A stretch of 64,000 nt of DNA from Deltaproteobacteria bacterium Ga0077550. GTDB lineage: Bacteria > Myxococcota_A > Polyangia > Nannocystales > Nannocystaceae. The DNA lies in assembly GCA_001464385.1 (NCBI GenBank), contig LNFB01000261.1, positions 1 through 64,000 of the forward strand, read 5' to 3'. Shown in pieces: positions 25,578 through 33,589 of this stretch (positions are counted from its first letter, which is position 1; each line of letters starts with the position of its first letter). The notes beneath the pieces were generated by a model. The model was not told where the DNA came from, ran no database searches, and worked only from the letters and a program-made list of their open reading frames with translations. Both the position numbers and the translations under genes were made by a program.

Positions 25578-25583
25578 TATGCT
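25578..25583 (+). promoter_or_regulatory. -10 element before the MoxR-vWA locus
   Basis: TATGCT at 25578-25583 lies 12 bases before the ATG at 25596. No ribosome-binding site follows. It faces away from the TAGTCT element of the divergent kinase operon, so both operons are controlled from the same short region. Confidence 0.5.
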
Positions 25584-25595
25584 GCGCGCACCCCG

Positions 25596-27167
25596 ATGGC
25601 CCATGCCTTGCTCGAGCCGGTCGCCGCCGGCCAGACGCGCTTTCGCATGCAGGGGCTGGCCTCGGACGCGCGCGGCATCGCCATCGGCCGCGAGGTCCTG
25701 GTGGTGCTGCCGTCGATCGACGCGCTGGTGTCGTTCCTCGGCGCCTACAGCGACGAGGCCAGCCTCGACGATCTCGTCCCGACGATGACGCTCGAGCAGG
25801 CCCAGCGCGCTGGTGGCGGCCACGCGACGCTGATCCGCTGCAGCAGCAGCGACGGCTACGCGGTCGATCGTCTCGCGCGGCTCGCGACGACGTCGCGCGG
25901 TCAGCTCTACACGGGCGGCGGCTCGCTGTTCGTGCGTTGGCGCGAGCGCGAGGCCCCCTTCGGCTACGACCTCGCCGACGCGATCCAAACCGTTCGCGAC
26001 GAGGTCATCGTCGCCGACGTCGACTTCCTCGCCCGCTACACCACCACGCACCGCATGGATCCGGTCGATCTGATCCAGCGGCTCGAGCTGCGACCGGTTC
26101 CGATCCCGCTCGGCGGCGTCTCCCGCGATCCCGAGCTGTGTGGCCTGAAGGAGATGGCGCTCGTGCTCGTCGCGCCTGCGCTGGCGCACCGCGTGCTGCG
26201 CTACCTGTGGCGCATGGAGCTGCCGATGGCGGGCTACTACGCGCGGCTCGGCAACGACACCCAACCCTCGCTGCTGCTGCGCCTGCGACAGCCGCGACCC
26301 CGCGCGCTCGACGTGCTCGCGGCGGTGCCGGGCATCGAGCTGCTCGCGCCGGTGTCGAGCCGCGCTGCGGTCGAGATCGGCTGGCGTCACCCGGTGCAGC
26401 TGGCCTCGGCGCAGAGCTGCCTGCCGGGCGACGAGATGTTCCTGTTCCGCGGCCGGGTCGCCCGCGTCGAGCGCCTCGATGGCCCGCCGCGCTTCGTCGA
26501 CGGCCGTCACCTCGTCGAGTCGACCGCCGGCGTCCGACTCCGCGAGATCGGGCAGCTCCGCGATGGTGAGCTCGAGCCGCTTCGCGTCGAGCTCCGCATG
26601 CGGCCCAGCGCCCTGGCCCGCGAGCCCAAGGCCGTCGTCATCGCCTGGGAGCAGGTCCCGCTGCTGCGGCACCTCGTCTACATGCTCCCGCCCGCGGCCC
26701 TCGCCGCCGCGCGCATCGTCCCGCTCGAGGAGGGCCTGGTCGTCCTGGCCGGTCCGAGCTCCCTCGGCCGCGTCGCGCCGACGGGCCTCGGCGCGGGGCT
26801 CCTGCTGCCGCTCGGCCGTCGGCTCGGCGAGATCGCGCCGGGGGTCCTGGTGCCCGATGGCCACGAGCTGTGGCCGCGCGTGCGTCCGGCGCTGCTGCGT
26901 CACCTCCTCGGGCTGCAAGCGGAGGACTACGCGCTGTACCTGTCGCCCGACACCGACCCGATCCGCGTGCGCGTCGAGCAGCTGCGCCCGCTCGACGCCG
27001 CGGTCGTCGGTCGCCTGACGCTCGACGACGCCGCGATCGTCTCGCCGCAGATGCCCGCGGTCGGCGTCGGCACGGTCCGCAACGTCCGCCTCAGCCGGTT
27101 CGCGCTGTGGGGCTTCGGTGGGTTGCCCGCCGGTGGGCCCCGCCCCGCGGGCGAGGGCGAGAGCTGA
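25596..27167 (+). CDS. Unrecognised 523-residue protein, first gene of the MoxR-vWA locus
   Basis: I do not recognise a known domain. The 523-residue product has no signal peptide or membrane span. It alternates beta-rich stretches (IAIGREVLVVLPS, GQLYTGGGSLFVRW, DEVIVADVDFLARY) with short helices, and ends in a Gly/Pro-rich tail. The second half contains strand-turn repeats (GRVARVERLDGPPRFVDGRH, EEGLVVLAGPSSLGRV) that could be part of a propeller or sandwich. In predicted MoxR-vWA ternary systems this position is taken by 'bpX'-type proteins, so it may be such a component; that is inference from context only. It is followed after 13 bases by the next gene and then MoxR. Confidence 0.6.
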   Translation: MAHALLEPVAAGQTRFRMQGLASDARGIAIGREVLVVLPSIDALVSFLGAYSDEASLDDLVPTMTLEQAQRAGGGHATLIRCSSSDGYAVDRLARLATTSRGQLYTGGGSLFVRWREREAPFGYDLADAIQTVRDEVIVADVDFLARYTTTHRMDPVDLIQRLELRPVPIPLGGVSRDPELCGLKEMALVLVAPALAHRVLRYLWRMELPMAGYYARLGNDTQPSLLLRLRQPRPRALDVLAAVPGIELLAPVSSRAAVEIGWRHPVQLASAQSCLPGDEMFLFRGRVARVERLDGPPRFVDGRHLVESTAGVRLREIGQLRDGELEPLRVELRMRPSALAREPKAVVIAWEQVPLLRHLVYMLPPAALAAARIVPLEEGLVVLAGPSSLGRVAPTGLGAGLLLPLGRRLGEIAPGVLVPDGHELWPRVRPALLRHLLGLQAEDYALYLSPDTDPIRVRVEQLRPLDAAVVGRLTLDDAAIVSPQMPAVGVGTVRNVRLSRFALWGFGGLPAGGPRPAGEGES

Positions 27168-27180
27168 GGCCAGCCCGATC

Positions 27181-28371
27181 GTGAGCCGCGATCTCCGAGC
27201 GTTCGTGACCGACTTCGTCGTGCCCCTGCTCGCGGGCGCGGACGTCTGGGTCGGCAAGCCGCTGCGGCCGCGCGATCGCGACGAGTGGGCCTCGGCGCTC
27301 GGCGCCGCGTCGCTGCCCGACGTGAATTTCTGGCGGCTGCGGCGGGCCCAGCTGCTCACCGCGCAGCCCGAGCTGCCCGACCCCGATGTCGACGAGCTCA
27401 GCCTGTGGATCGGCCTGCACAACCTGCTGGTCTTCGAGCACCCCGATCGCGCGCGGGTGTGGGCCCGCGAGATCACGTGGCGCCGGCTCGAGGGCGCGAC
27501 GCGGACGCTCCTGACGCTGCCCTCGCCGGAGGACACGCCGACGCTCGTGGCGCGGCACCTGTCGGTCGGCGCGTTCATCGACCTCCTGCGCGCCGAGGTG
27601 ATCGTCGCGACGCCGATCGGCGAGGTGCGCCTGCCAGCGCTCGAGTCGGGGCGACGGTTCCTGCGCGGCGCCAGCGGCCCGGGCCGCGAGCAGAGCGTCC
27701 CGTGGCTGCCGCAGCCCCACGCGCCCGAGGTCGAGCGGCTGATCGAGGACGCGCTGCGCTCGTCGCCGCTGACGTGCCTGCTGCGGCCGACCCTCGCGCC
27801 CGGTGGTTGGTCGCCGCTGCTCGCCGCCGAGCTGCTGCTGCAGCGCCCGTGGGCCCGCGCGGTCTGTCATGCATGGGCGACCCAGAAGGATTGGATGCTC
27901 ACCGGCGGCGCGGTGATGTCGGCGCTGCTCCCGTCGCTGCCGCGCCTCGGCGGATCACCGCCGCCCGCTGGGACGCTCGACTCCGGGACGAGGCCCGCGC
28001 TGCCCGAGGCCGGCGCTCCGCTGGCGCTGCCCGGCGCGGTCGTGCCGTGTGATCCGCAGGCGCTCGGCGCCATCGTCGGCGCGCTGATCCATCTCCACCT
28101 CCTCAAGGTCCTCGAGCTCGACACCCGCGTCGGGCTGGCGCTCGGGAGCCGCGAGCCCGGGGTCCTCGCGTTTTTGGCCCTGCCGCTGCTGCTCCCGCAC
28201 CTGTCGTCGGAGCTCGGCGAGCCGGTGCCCGCGGTGGCACAGGACGCCACGTCAGCCCCCGTCGTCCGCCGTTGGACCGAGTACGTCGATCATCTGGCGG
28301 AGTTGGTCCCGCGCTCGGTGGTCGAGAATCTGCTGGCGACCTTGGTCGGTCGCATCGTAAAACCGGCGTGA
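27181..28371 (+). CDS. Unrecognised 396-residue protein preceding MoxR
   Basis: No family is recognised. The 396-residue product is predicted to be soluble and mostly helical. It is rich in Leu and Trp (VDELSLWIGLHNLLVFEHPDRARVWARE, LLQRPWARAVCHAWATQKDWMLTGG), with a Leu-rich C-terminal half. The GTG at 27181 was chosen because it is the first start after the upstream stop (27167); the frame itself opens earlier. The stop overlaps the MoxR start in GTGA (28368-28371), which implies stoichiometric co-translation with MoxR. It is a likely adaptor or substrate-binding subunit of the ATPase complex, by context. Confidence 0.6.
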   Translation: MSRDLRAFVTDFVVPLLAGADVWVGKPLRPRDRDEWASALGAASLPDVNFWRLRRAQLLTAQPELPDPDVDELSLWIGLHNLLVFEHPDRARVWAREITWRRLEGATRTLLTLPSPEDTPTLVARHLSVGAFIDLLRAEVIVATPIGEVRLPALESGRRFLRGASGPGREQSVPWLPQPHAPEVERLIEDALRSSPLTCLLRPTLAPGGWSPLLAAELLLQRPWARAVCHAWATQKDWMLTGGAVMSALLPSLPRLGGSPPPAGTLDSGTRPALPEAGAPLALPGAVVPCDPQALGAIVGALIHLHLLKVLELDTRVGLALGSREPGVLAFLALPLLLPHLSSELGEPVPAVAQDATSAPVVRRWTEYVDHLAELVPRSVVENLLATLVGRIVKPA

Positions 28372-29573
28372 GCATGCAGGCCCCCCAAATCGCGCGCCCC
28401 ACGGTGTCGATCCCGGAGTTGTCCCGGCGACTGCAAGACGGCGCGCGACAGCTCGAGGCGCAGTTCCTCGGCAAGGAGGAGATCATCCGCCTGCTGTTCG
28501 TCAGCGCGCTCGCGGGCGAGCACCTCGTGATGGTCGGTCCACCGGGCACGGCCAAGAGCGCGCTCATCCGCTCGTTCGCGCAGATCATCGAGGCGCGCTA
28601 CTTCGACTACCTGCTGACGCGCTTCACGGAGCCGAACGAGATCTTCGGTCCCGTCGACATCCAGGCCTTCCGCGAGGGCACGTACCGCCGCCGCCTCGAG
28701 GGCATGCTGCCCGAGGCCGAGGTCGTCTTCCTCGACGAGATCTTCAAGGCCAACAGCGCGATCCTCAACTCGCTGCTCACGCTGCTCAACGCGCGGCGCT
28801 TCACCCACGGCAACACGTCGGTCCGCGTCCCGCTCATCTCGCTGTACGCGGCCAGCAACGAGGTCCCCACCGACGAGGCCCTGTCGGCGCTGTTCGACCG
28901 CTTCTTGCTGCGCGTGCGCGTCGACTACCTGGACAGCTATCACTTCCGCGGTCTGCTGCAGAAGGGCATCGAGCTCGAGGCCAAGGGCATGAACCCCGAC
29001 GTCGGCCCGGTGCAGCCGGTGATGAGCGCCCGCGAGCTCCGCGAGCTGCAGCGCAACTTCGGCAACCTGCTGCGCTTCTCCGAGGACTTCCTCTCCACCT
29101 TCAAGGGCCTGGTCTTCCAGATCCGCTCCGAGGGCGTGGGCCTGTCCGACCGCCGCATCGTCAAGCTGCTCAAGCTGTTCGCCGCTTCGGCGGTGCTCGA
29201 CGGCCGCGAGGCGGTCAACGACAGCGACTTCTTCGTCCTGCGCCACGTGTGGAACACGCCCGAGCAGGAGGAGATCCTGCAGGAGGTCGTGGGCCCCGTG
29301 CTCGACCAGTGGTACGAGCACCACCCGGATCAGGCCCGCATCGGCGCCACGCCGACCAACCTGCAGGATCTACTCGAGGAGCTCCGCGTCATCCGCGAGA
29401 CGCTCACGGGCAGCGAGGTCCTGAGCGACATGCAGCTGTTCAGCCAGCTGCGCAACCTCGGCGACATCAAGGCGGCCCTCGGCCGCATGCCCGACAACCC
29501 GGCGGCGATGCGAATGATCGCCGAGGTCGACAAGCTGCTGGAGACGATGTTCGCCAGCAGCCGCTTCGTCTAG
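28368..29573 (+). CDS. RavA-like MoxR family AAA+ ATPase
   Basis: MoxR ATPases act as chaperones that remodel or activate partners through a vWA-domain protein. The 401-residue product has Walker A GPPGTAKSAL at 57-66, the segment LTRFTEPNEIFGPVDIQAF, Walker B VVFLDEIFKA at 119-128, sensor 1 in YAASNEVP, and an arginine finger in ALFDRFLLRV. The phrase 'TRF..P.E.FGP..IQA' and the FLDEI-KA-AILN box are hallmarks of the RavA subfamily, whose partner ViaA is a vWA protein. That agrees with the vWA gene at 30242. I use GTG 28368 (GTGA overlap); ATG 28374 is the alternative. Confidence 0.92.
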   Translation: MSMQAPQIARPTVSIPELSRRLQDGARQLEAQFLGKEEIIRLLFVSALAGEHLVMVGPPGTAKSALIRSFAQIIEARYFDYLLTRFTEPNEIFGPVDIQAFREGTYRRRLEGMLPEAEVVFLDEIFKANSAILNSLLTLLNARRFTHGNTSVRVPLISLYAASNEVPTDEALSALFDRFLLRVRVDYLDSYHFRGLLQKGIELEAKGMNPDVGPVQPVMSARELRELQRNFGNLLRFSEDFLSTFKGLVFQIRSEGVGLSDRRIVKLLKLFAASAVLDGREAVNDSDFFVLRHVWNTPEQEEILQEVVGPVLDQWYEHHPDQARIGATPTNLQDLLEELRVIRETLTGSEVLSDMQLFSQLRNLGDIKAALGRMPDNPAAMRMIAEVDKLLETMFASSRFV

Positions 29574-29588
29574 CACCGGCCTCCGCGT

Positions 29589-30161
29589 TCAGGGCAGCAG
29601 CGCCGGCGCGCCGAGCCTGCGCATCTCGAGCGCCACCGTGTTCTCACCGGGCAGCAGCGGCAGTCGCTGGTGCAGCGGCACGTACCCGGGCGACTTGAAC
29701 TCGCAGCGCAGCGTCGCCCCGTGGCCGACGTCGAAGGGCGGCACATCCGTCAACAGCCACCAGCGATCGCGCAGCGCGTCGGGCCCGTCCTCGCAGCGCA
29801 TGGCGACCGACCTCGGCGCCTCGAAGCGGACGCGGGCCGGCTTCGGGTGGGCCTTCAGCACGTGGGTCGAGCCGCCGGTGCACGCGCGTGGGTGCAACGA
29901 CAGCTCGCCGTGGTAGCGCGGGCCGACCAGGCGCACCGCGATCTCGAGGTGCTCGAGCTGCAGGTGCAGGCCATCGCCCGACAGTCGCGTGCGCGCCCCG
30001 GCGACCTCGAGCTCGTGGTGGGCGCGGGCCGGCACCGGCAGCCCGATCACCGTGACCGTGCAGCCATCGACCACGGGCGGCTCGTGCTCCGCCGCACCCG
30101 TGGTCCCCTCGGGGACCGCCCCCGTCACCATCCCCGAGAGCATCCAGACACGCCAAGCCAT
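29589..30161 (-). CDS. Possible secreted PEGA-like protein inserted between MoxR and vWA genes
   Basis: This 190-residue minus-strand product lies between the MoxR and vWA genes and is read against them. The N-terminus is weakly hydrophobic (MAWRVWMLSGMVTGAVP), so it may be a signal sequence. Two Ig-like segments can be made out. The last one (LRCEFKSPGYVPLHQRLPLLPGENTVALEMRRL) looks like a PEGA-type domain, in which 'GY' is followed by 'l.pG.n.v.l.m'. It ends 15 bases from the MoxR stop, so those two converge, and it diverges from vWA with 80 bases between them. The reverse strand is also open here. The frame has good domain sense, but the call is moderate. Confidence 0.5.
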   Translation of the reverse strand: MAWRVWMLSGMVTGAVPEGTTGAAEHEPPVVDGCTVTVIGLPVPARAHHELEVAGARTRLSGDGLHLQLEHLEIAVRLVGPRYHGELSLHPRACTGGSTHVLKAHPKPARVRFEAPRSVAMRCEDGPDALRDRWWLLTDVPPFDVGHGATLRCEFKSPGYVPLHQRLPLLPGENTVALEMRRLGAPALLP

Positions 30162-30223
30162 GCGCCATGGTCGCGCGCCTCGGTTCGTTCGTCACCGGGT
30201 GCGGCTTGCGGTCGCGGTTCTGC

Positions 30224-30229
30224 TACCTT
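30224..30229 (+). promoter_or_regulatory. Extended -10 element before the vWA gene
   Basis: TGC-TACCTT places a -10-like box at 30224-30229, 12 bases before the ATG at 30242, without a Shine-Dalgarno site. The vWA gene therefore has its own promoter rather than reading through from MoxR. Confidence 0.45.
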
Positions 30230-30241
30230 GCCCCGGTCGTC

Positions 30242-31738
30242 ATGGCCGCCCGTCCGCCGCAGCACGCCGAAGCCGGGGTCGGTGCCGAGTTCGAGCGTCA
30301 GATCGGCACGATGGCCCTCTCGCAGCTCGAGGGCACCGGCGCGCTGGCCCTGATGCGCGCGGTCGCGTGGCACAACTCGCTCGTGCGCCTCGGGATGGCC
30401 GTGCCGCTCGTCGTCGTGCACGACCTCGGCTGCCTGATCGCGGGACTCGGTCGGCCCGCCGCGCAGCTGCGAGGCCTCGGCGATCCCGAGATCAGCGACG
30501 CGTGGCGGCGGCTGTTGGTCGAGCTCGGTGAATCCGAGCTCGCGCGGACGCAGGCGGGGTGGAAGCACCGCGATCCGATGATCGGCGTCGTGCTCGCGCG
30601 CGTGCTGTCGAGCCTGATCCCGCAGCTGCCCGACGACGTCCGCGTGCTGCGGCCCGTCGCGCTGCCCAACGACGTCGTCCACTACACGCGGGTCGAGCCC
30701 AACACCGCGTTCACGCGCTACGATCAGAGCGTCGCGACCGCGTGGCTGGCGACGCTCGGGGTCCATCGGCTGCTCCCGCTGCTGGAGATCGAGCAGATCG
30801 ACCTCGACGCGCTGCGCCTGCTGGGGCTGTTCCGCGGCGGCGATGCGCTGCCCGGCGTGGACCTGGCCGACCTCTACAACGTCGTGATGAGTCCGTCACT
30901 CGCCGACGTGATCGACTTCTCGATGGAGCTGCTGCCGTCGATCCTCGAGGTCCGGCGCGACGCGGGGCAGCAGAGCTTCAGCATCGACGGCTACGCGTCG
31001 ATCGAGCGCCGCGGCAACCTCGACGATCTCATCTTGACGCAGCTCGCCTACGACAACGACATCTTCGAGCAGAAGCTCGTCGACAGCGAGCTGTTCTTCT
31101 TCACCCACGAGAAGCAGATGGAGAACGAGCGGCGGGTGCACCAGGTGCTCGTCGACGGCAGCGCCTCGATGCGGGGCGTTCGCGAGGTCTTCGCCCGCGG
31201 CCTGGCCCTGGCGCTCTGCAAGCGGTTGGCGCTCCTCGGCGAGGAGGTGACGCTGCGGTTCTTCGACTCGCGGCTGTACGAGGGCGTTCGCGTGCAGGCG
31301 ACCGGCAGCGCCGAGGTGCCGTACGCCCTGCAGTTCCGGGCCGAGCGCGGCCGCAACTACGCGCGGGTGGTCCGCCAGCTCAACGCCGAGCTCAGCGCGC
31401 CGCGGCGCAACGCCGCCCACACGCTGGTCTACGTGCTGACCCATGGCGAGTGCCAGTTGCCGGTCGACGAGGTCGCGTTGCTCTCGGCGCGCGCGCCGAT
31501 CTACGGGGTCTTCATCCTCCCCAGCGGCCCGCTCGAGCTGCCCTACCTCGACCACCTCCACCGCGTGCACGTGATCGACGCCGACGCGATCAGTCACGGC
31601 CGCAGGGCCCATCGCGCGCGGCAGATCATCGACGACGTGCAGTCCGACCTCGACGCCCGACGCGGCGCGAAGGCGGGCGGCGCGAAGCGGGCGCCGAGCC
31701 GGCCCACCCGTCCGGTCGAGCGGCGGAGGCGGCCGTGA
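30242..31738 (+). CDS. vWA-domain partner of the MoxR ATPase (ViaA-like)
   Basis: The 498-residue product has a long helical N-terminal region and a von Willebrand A domain from about residue 300. The metal-ion-dependent adhesion site begins VLVDGSASM with D305, S307 and S309. The usual 'LTDGE' segment reads LTHGEC, so the conserved aspartate is His401. Metal binding may be altered. ViaA-type proteins pair with RavA-type MoxR ATPases and convert ATPase work into remodelling of targets. The basic, Arg/Pro-rich C-terminus (TRPVERRRRP) is probably disordered. The stop overlaps the next gene's GTG start (GTGA, 31735-31738), so the two are coupled. Confidence 0.85.
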   Translation: MAARPPQHAEAGVGAEFERQIGTMALSQLEGTGALALMRAVAWHNSLVRLGMAVPLVVVHDLGCLIAGLGRPAAQLRGLGDPEISDAWRRLLVELGESELARTQAGWKHRDPMIGVVLARVLSSLIPQLPDDVRVLRPVALPNDVVHYTRVEPNTAFTRYDQSVATAWLATLGVHRLLPLLEIEQIDLDALRLLGLFRGGDALPGVDLADLYNVVMSPSLADVIDFSMELLPSILEVRRDAGQQSFSIDGYASIERRGNLDDLILTQLAYDNDIFEQKLVDSELFFFTHEKQMENERRVHQVLVDGSASMRGVREVFARGLALALCKRLALLGEEVTLRFFDSRLYEGVRVQATGSAEVPYALQFRAERGRNYARVVRQLNAELSAPRRNAAHTLVYVLTHGECQLPVDEVALLSARAPIYGVFILPSGPLELPYLDHLHRVHVIDADAISHGRRAHRARQIIDDVQSDLDARRGAKAGGAKRAPSRPTRPVERRRRP

Positions 31739-33567
31739 TCGACACGGCGGTCCTGTGGATCCGCGCCGAGGCGAGCATGCGCGCGGGTCGGCACGCCGAC
31801 GCGCTCGTTCACCTGCGCCACCTCGTCGAGGTCGTCGACCGCATCGACTTCGAGTACGAGGAGTGGCTGCGGGCGATGGCCGAGTGCCTGCGGGTGCTCG
31901 GCCACGCGCGCGAGGCCGCCGCCTGTGCTGCGTATCTCGGCGCCACCGATGCGCCGCCACCCGAGGTCCTCGCCCACGAGACCAACCGCGTCGCGGCGGG
32001 CGACATGGACGCGCTGCGCGGCGTCCGGTTGATGGGTGTGTACCTGTCGCGGGCCGGCCACGCGCGCGCCGCCGCGGACTGGTTCGGCGTGGGCGTCATG
32101 CCGATCCACCGCGCCGTCGAGCTCGAGCGGGCCGGCGACGACGCGGCCGCGGCGGGCCTGTGGCAGGACGTGATGGCCCGCGACGATCTCCACGAGCGGC
32201 GCTACGAGGCCGCGCTGGCGAAGATCAACTACGCGCTGTGCCTGCTCCGCCTCGGACACGACCGCGCCCGGGTCGCGATGGCCGCGGCCACGACCGCGGT
32301 CGAAGAGGTCGCGGACGGCTTCGAGACCGAGGGCCTGCGCGAGCGGGCCTTCGATTGCTACCAGCTCATCGCGCGGCTCGGGAGCGAGGCCGGCGCGTTC
32401 GAGAACGTCGCCGAGGGCTACCTCAACAGCGTCCGCATCCTCCGCGACGACGGCCTCAAGCTCGACGCCCTGCGCCTGCACGAGGCCTTCGTGACCATGG
32501 CCCGACGCGCGGGCGAGTGGCACGCCGCCGCCGGGCTGCTGCGCGAGGCCGCCGACTACTGCACCCGCGCGGGCATGCCGTACGCCGACGATCTGCGGCT
32601 GCGCAGCGCCGAGGCCTGGCTCAAGGCCGCGCTCGAGGCCCAGACCGCCGGCCACCCGCTGCAGATCGTCGAGAACGCGTACCTCGCAGCGGCCGAGTCG
32701 TTCGCGTCGGTCCGCGCCTTCAAGCAGGTGCTCGAGGTGTATCGCCGGCTCCTGCAGCTCGAGCTCCCGGGGCGCTCCCGCGATCGCTACCGTCGCCTCT
32801 GCGAGCGGCTCGGGGGCGACCTGCACGACGCGCCGCGCCCGGTGCCCGTGCCGGAGTTCCTCAAGCAGCTCCCCGAGTACGAGGAGGTCTGGTACGTCGA
32901 CCTCGCCGAATGGGAGCTCGACGGCGATCCGGCGCTCGTCGCCGCCGGCGTCATGGCCGATCGACGCTTCCCCGACTTCGTGCGCCGGCACGCCCTGCTG
33001 CTCGTGCTCGAGCTCGAACGCCGCGGCAACCAGGTCGCCGCGATCGATGTCGTGCGCCGGCTCGAGTCGATCCGTGCCTATCCGGTCATCGCCGCGCTCG
33101 AGGGCCTCTTCGGCGCCCGCGATCCGGCCATCCGTCGGGCTGTGGCCGAGTCGATGGGCAAGCTCCGGTTCAAGCGCAGCTTCGCCCTGGTCGGCCGGGC
33201 GCTGCGCGACGACGATGCGGACGTGCGCGAGGCCGCGGCCGCGGCGACCGGCCAGCTCGTGTTCCCCCACGCGTTCGAGCCCCTGCGCCGCATCTTCGCC
33301 GCCCGCGACGTGCCAGACGCGACCCGTGCCCGGCTCGCGGCGCTGAAGGCCATCGGCAAGATCAACACCGTCGAGGCCCTCGAGTTCCTCTGCGATCGGC
33401 TGCGCGAGGGCGATCGCGAGTACGTCGAGCAGGCGGCCCATCTGCTCGTCGAGCTCACGAACTCCGAGCTGCTCCCGTACCTGCGCCAGCAGATCGAGCT
33501 GGTGCCCGCGGCGTACCGGCCCAGCCTCGAGGACACCGCACGGCGACTCGAGCGGCGCCTGCGATAG
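31735..33567 (+). CDS. TPR and HEAT-repeat protein coupled to the vWA gene
   Basis: The 610-residue all-helical product has TPR-like repeats over roughly residues 1-370 (VLWIRAEASMRAGRHADALVHL, AESFASVRAFKQVLEVYRRLLQLE). HEAT repeats follow at about 400-590 (ALEGLFGARDPAIRRAVAESMGKL, ALRDDDADVREAAAAATGQL, ALEFLCDRLREGDREYVEQAAHLL). There is no enzyme motif or membrane segment. It is a scaffold that probably presents partners to the MoxR-vWA machine. Helical-repeat proteins are regular members of such loci. The GTG start is set by the four-base overlap with the vWA stop. Confidence 0.8.
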   Translation: MIDTAVLWIRAEASMRAGRHADALVHLRHLVEVVDRIDFEYEEWLRAMAECLRVLGHAREAAACAAYLGATDAPPPEVLAHETNRVAAGDMDALRGVRLMGVYLSRAGHARAAADWFGVGVMPIHRAVELERAGDDAAAAGLWQDVMARDDLHERRYEAALAKINYALCLLRLGHDRARVAMAAATTAVEEVADGFETEGLRERAFDCYQLIARLGSEAGAFENVAEGYLNSVRILRDDGLKLDALRLHEAFVTMARRAGEWHAAAGLLREAADYCTRAGMPYADDLRLRSAEAWLKAALEAQTAGHPLQIVENAYLAAAESFASVRAFKQVLEVYRRLLQLELPGRSRDRYRRLCERLGGDLHDAPRPVPVPEFLKQLPEYEEVWYVDLAEWELDGDPALVAAGVMADRRFPDFVRRHALLLVLELERRGNQVAAIDVVRRLESIRAYPVIAALEGLFGARDPAIRRAVAESMGKLRFKRSFALVGRALRDDDADVREAAAAATGQLVFPHAFEPLRRIFAARDVPDATRARLAALKAIGKINTVEALEFLCDRLREGDREYVEQAAHLLVELTNSELLPYLRQQIELVPAAYRPSLEDTARRLERRLR

Positions 33568-33589
33568 CCGACGCCCATCGCCGGGCGCC

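Noticed and set aside
29670..30353. Plus-strand frame overlapping the PEGA-like gene and the vWA start
   Set aside because: It has His/Arg-rich random composition and overlaps the start of the clear vWA gene in another frame.
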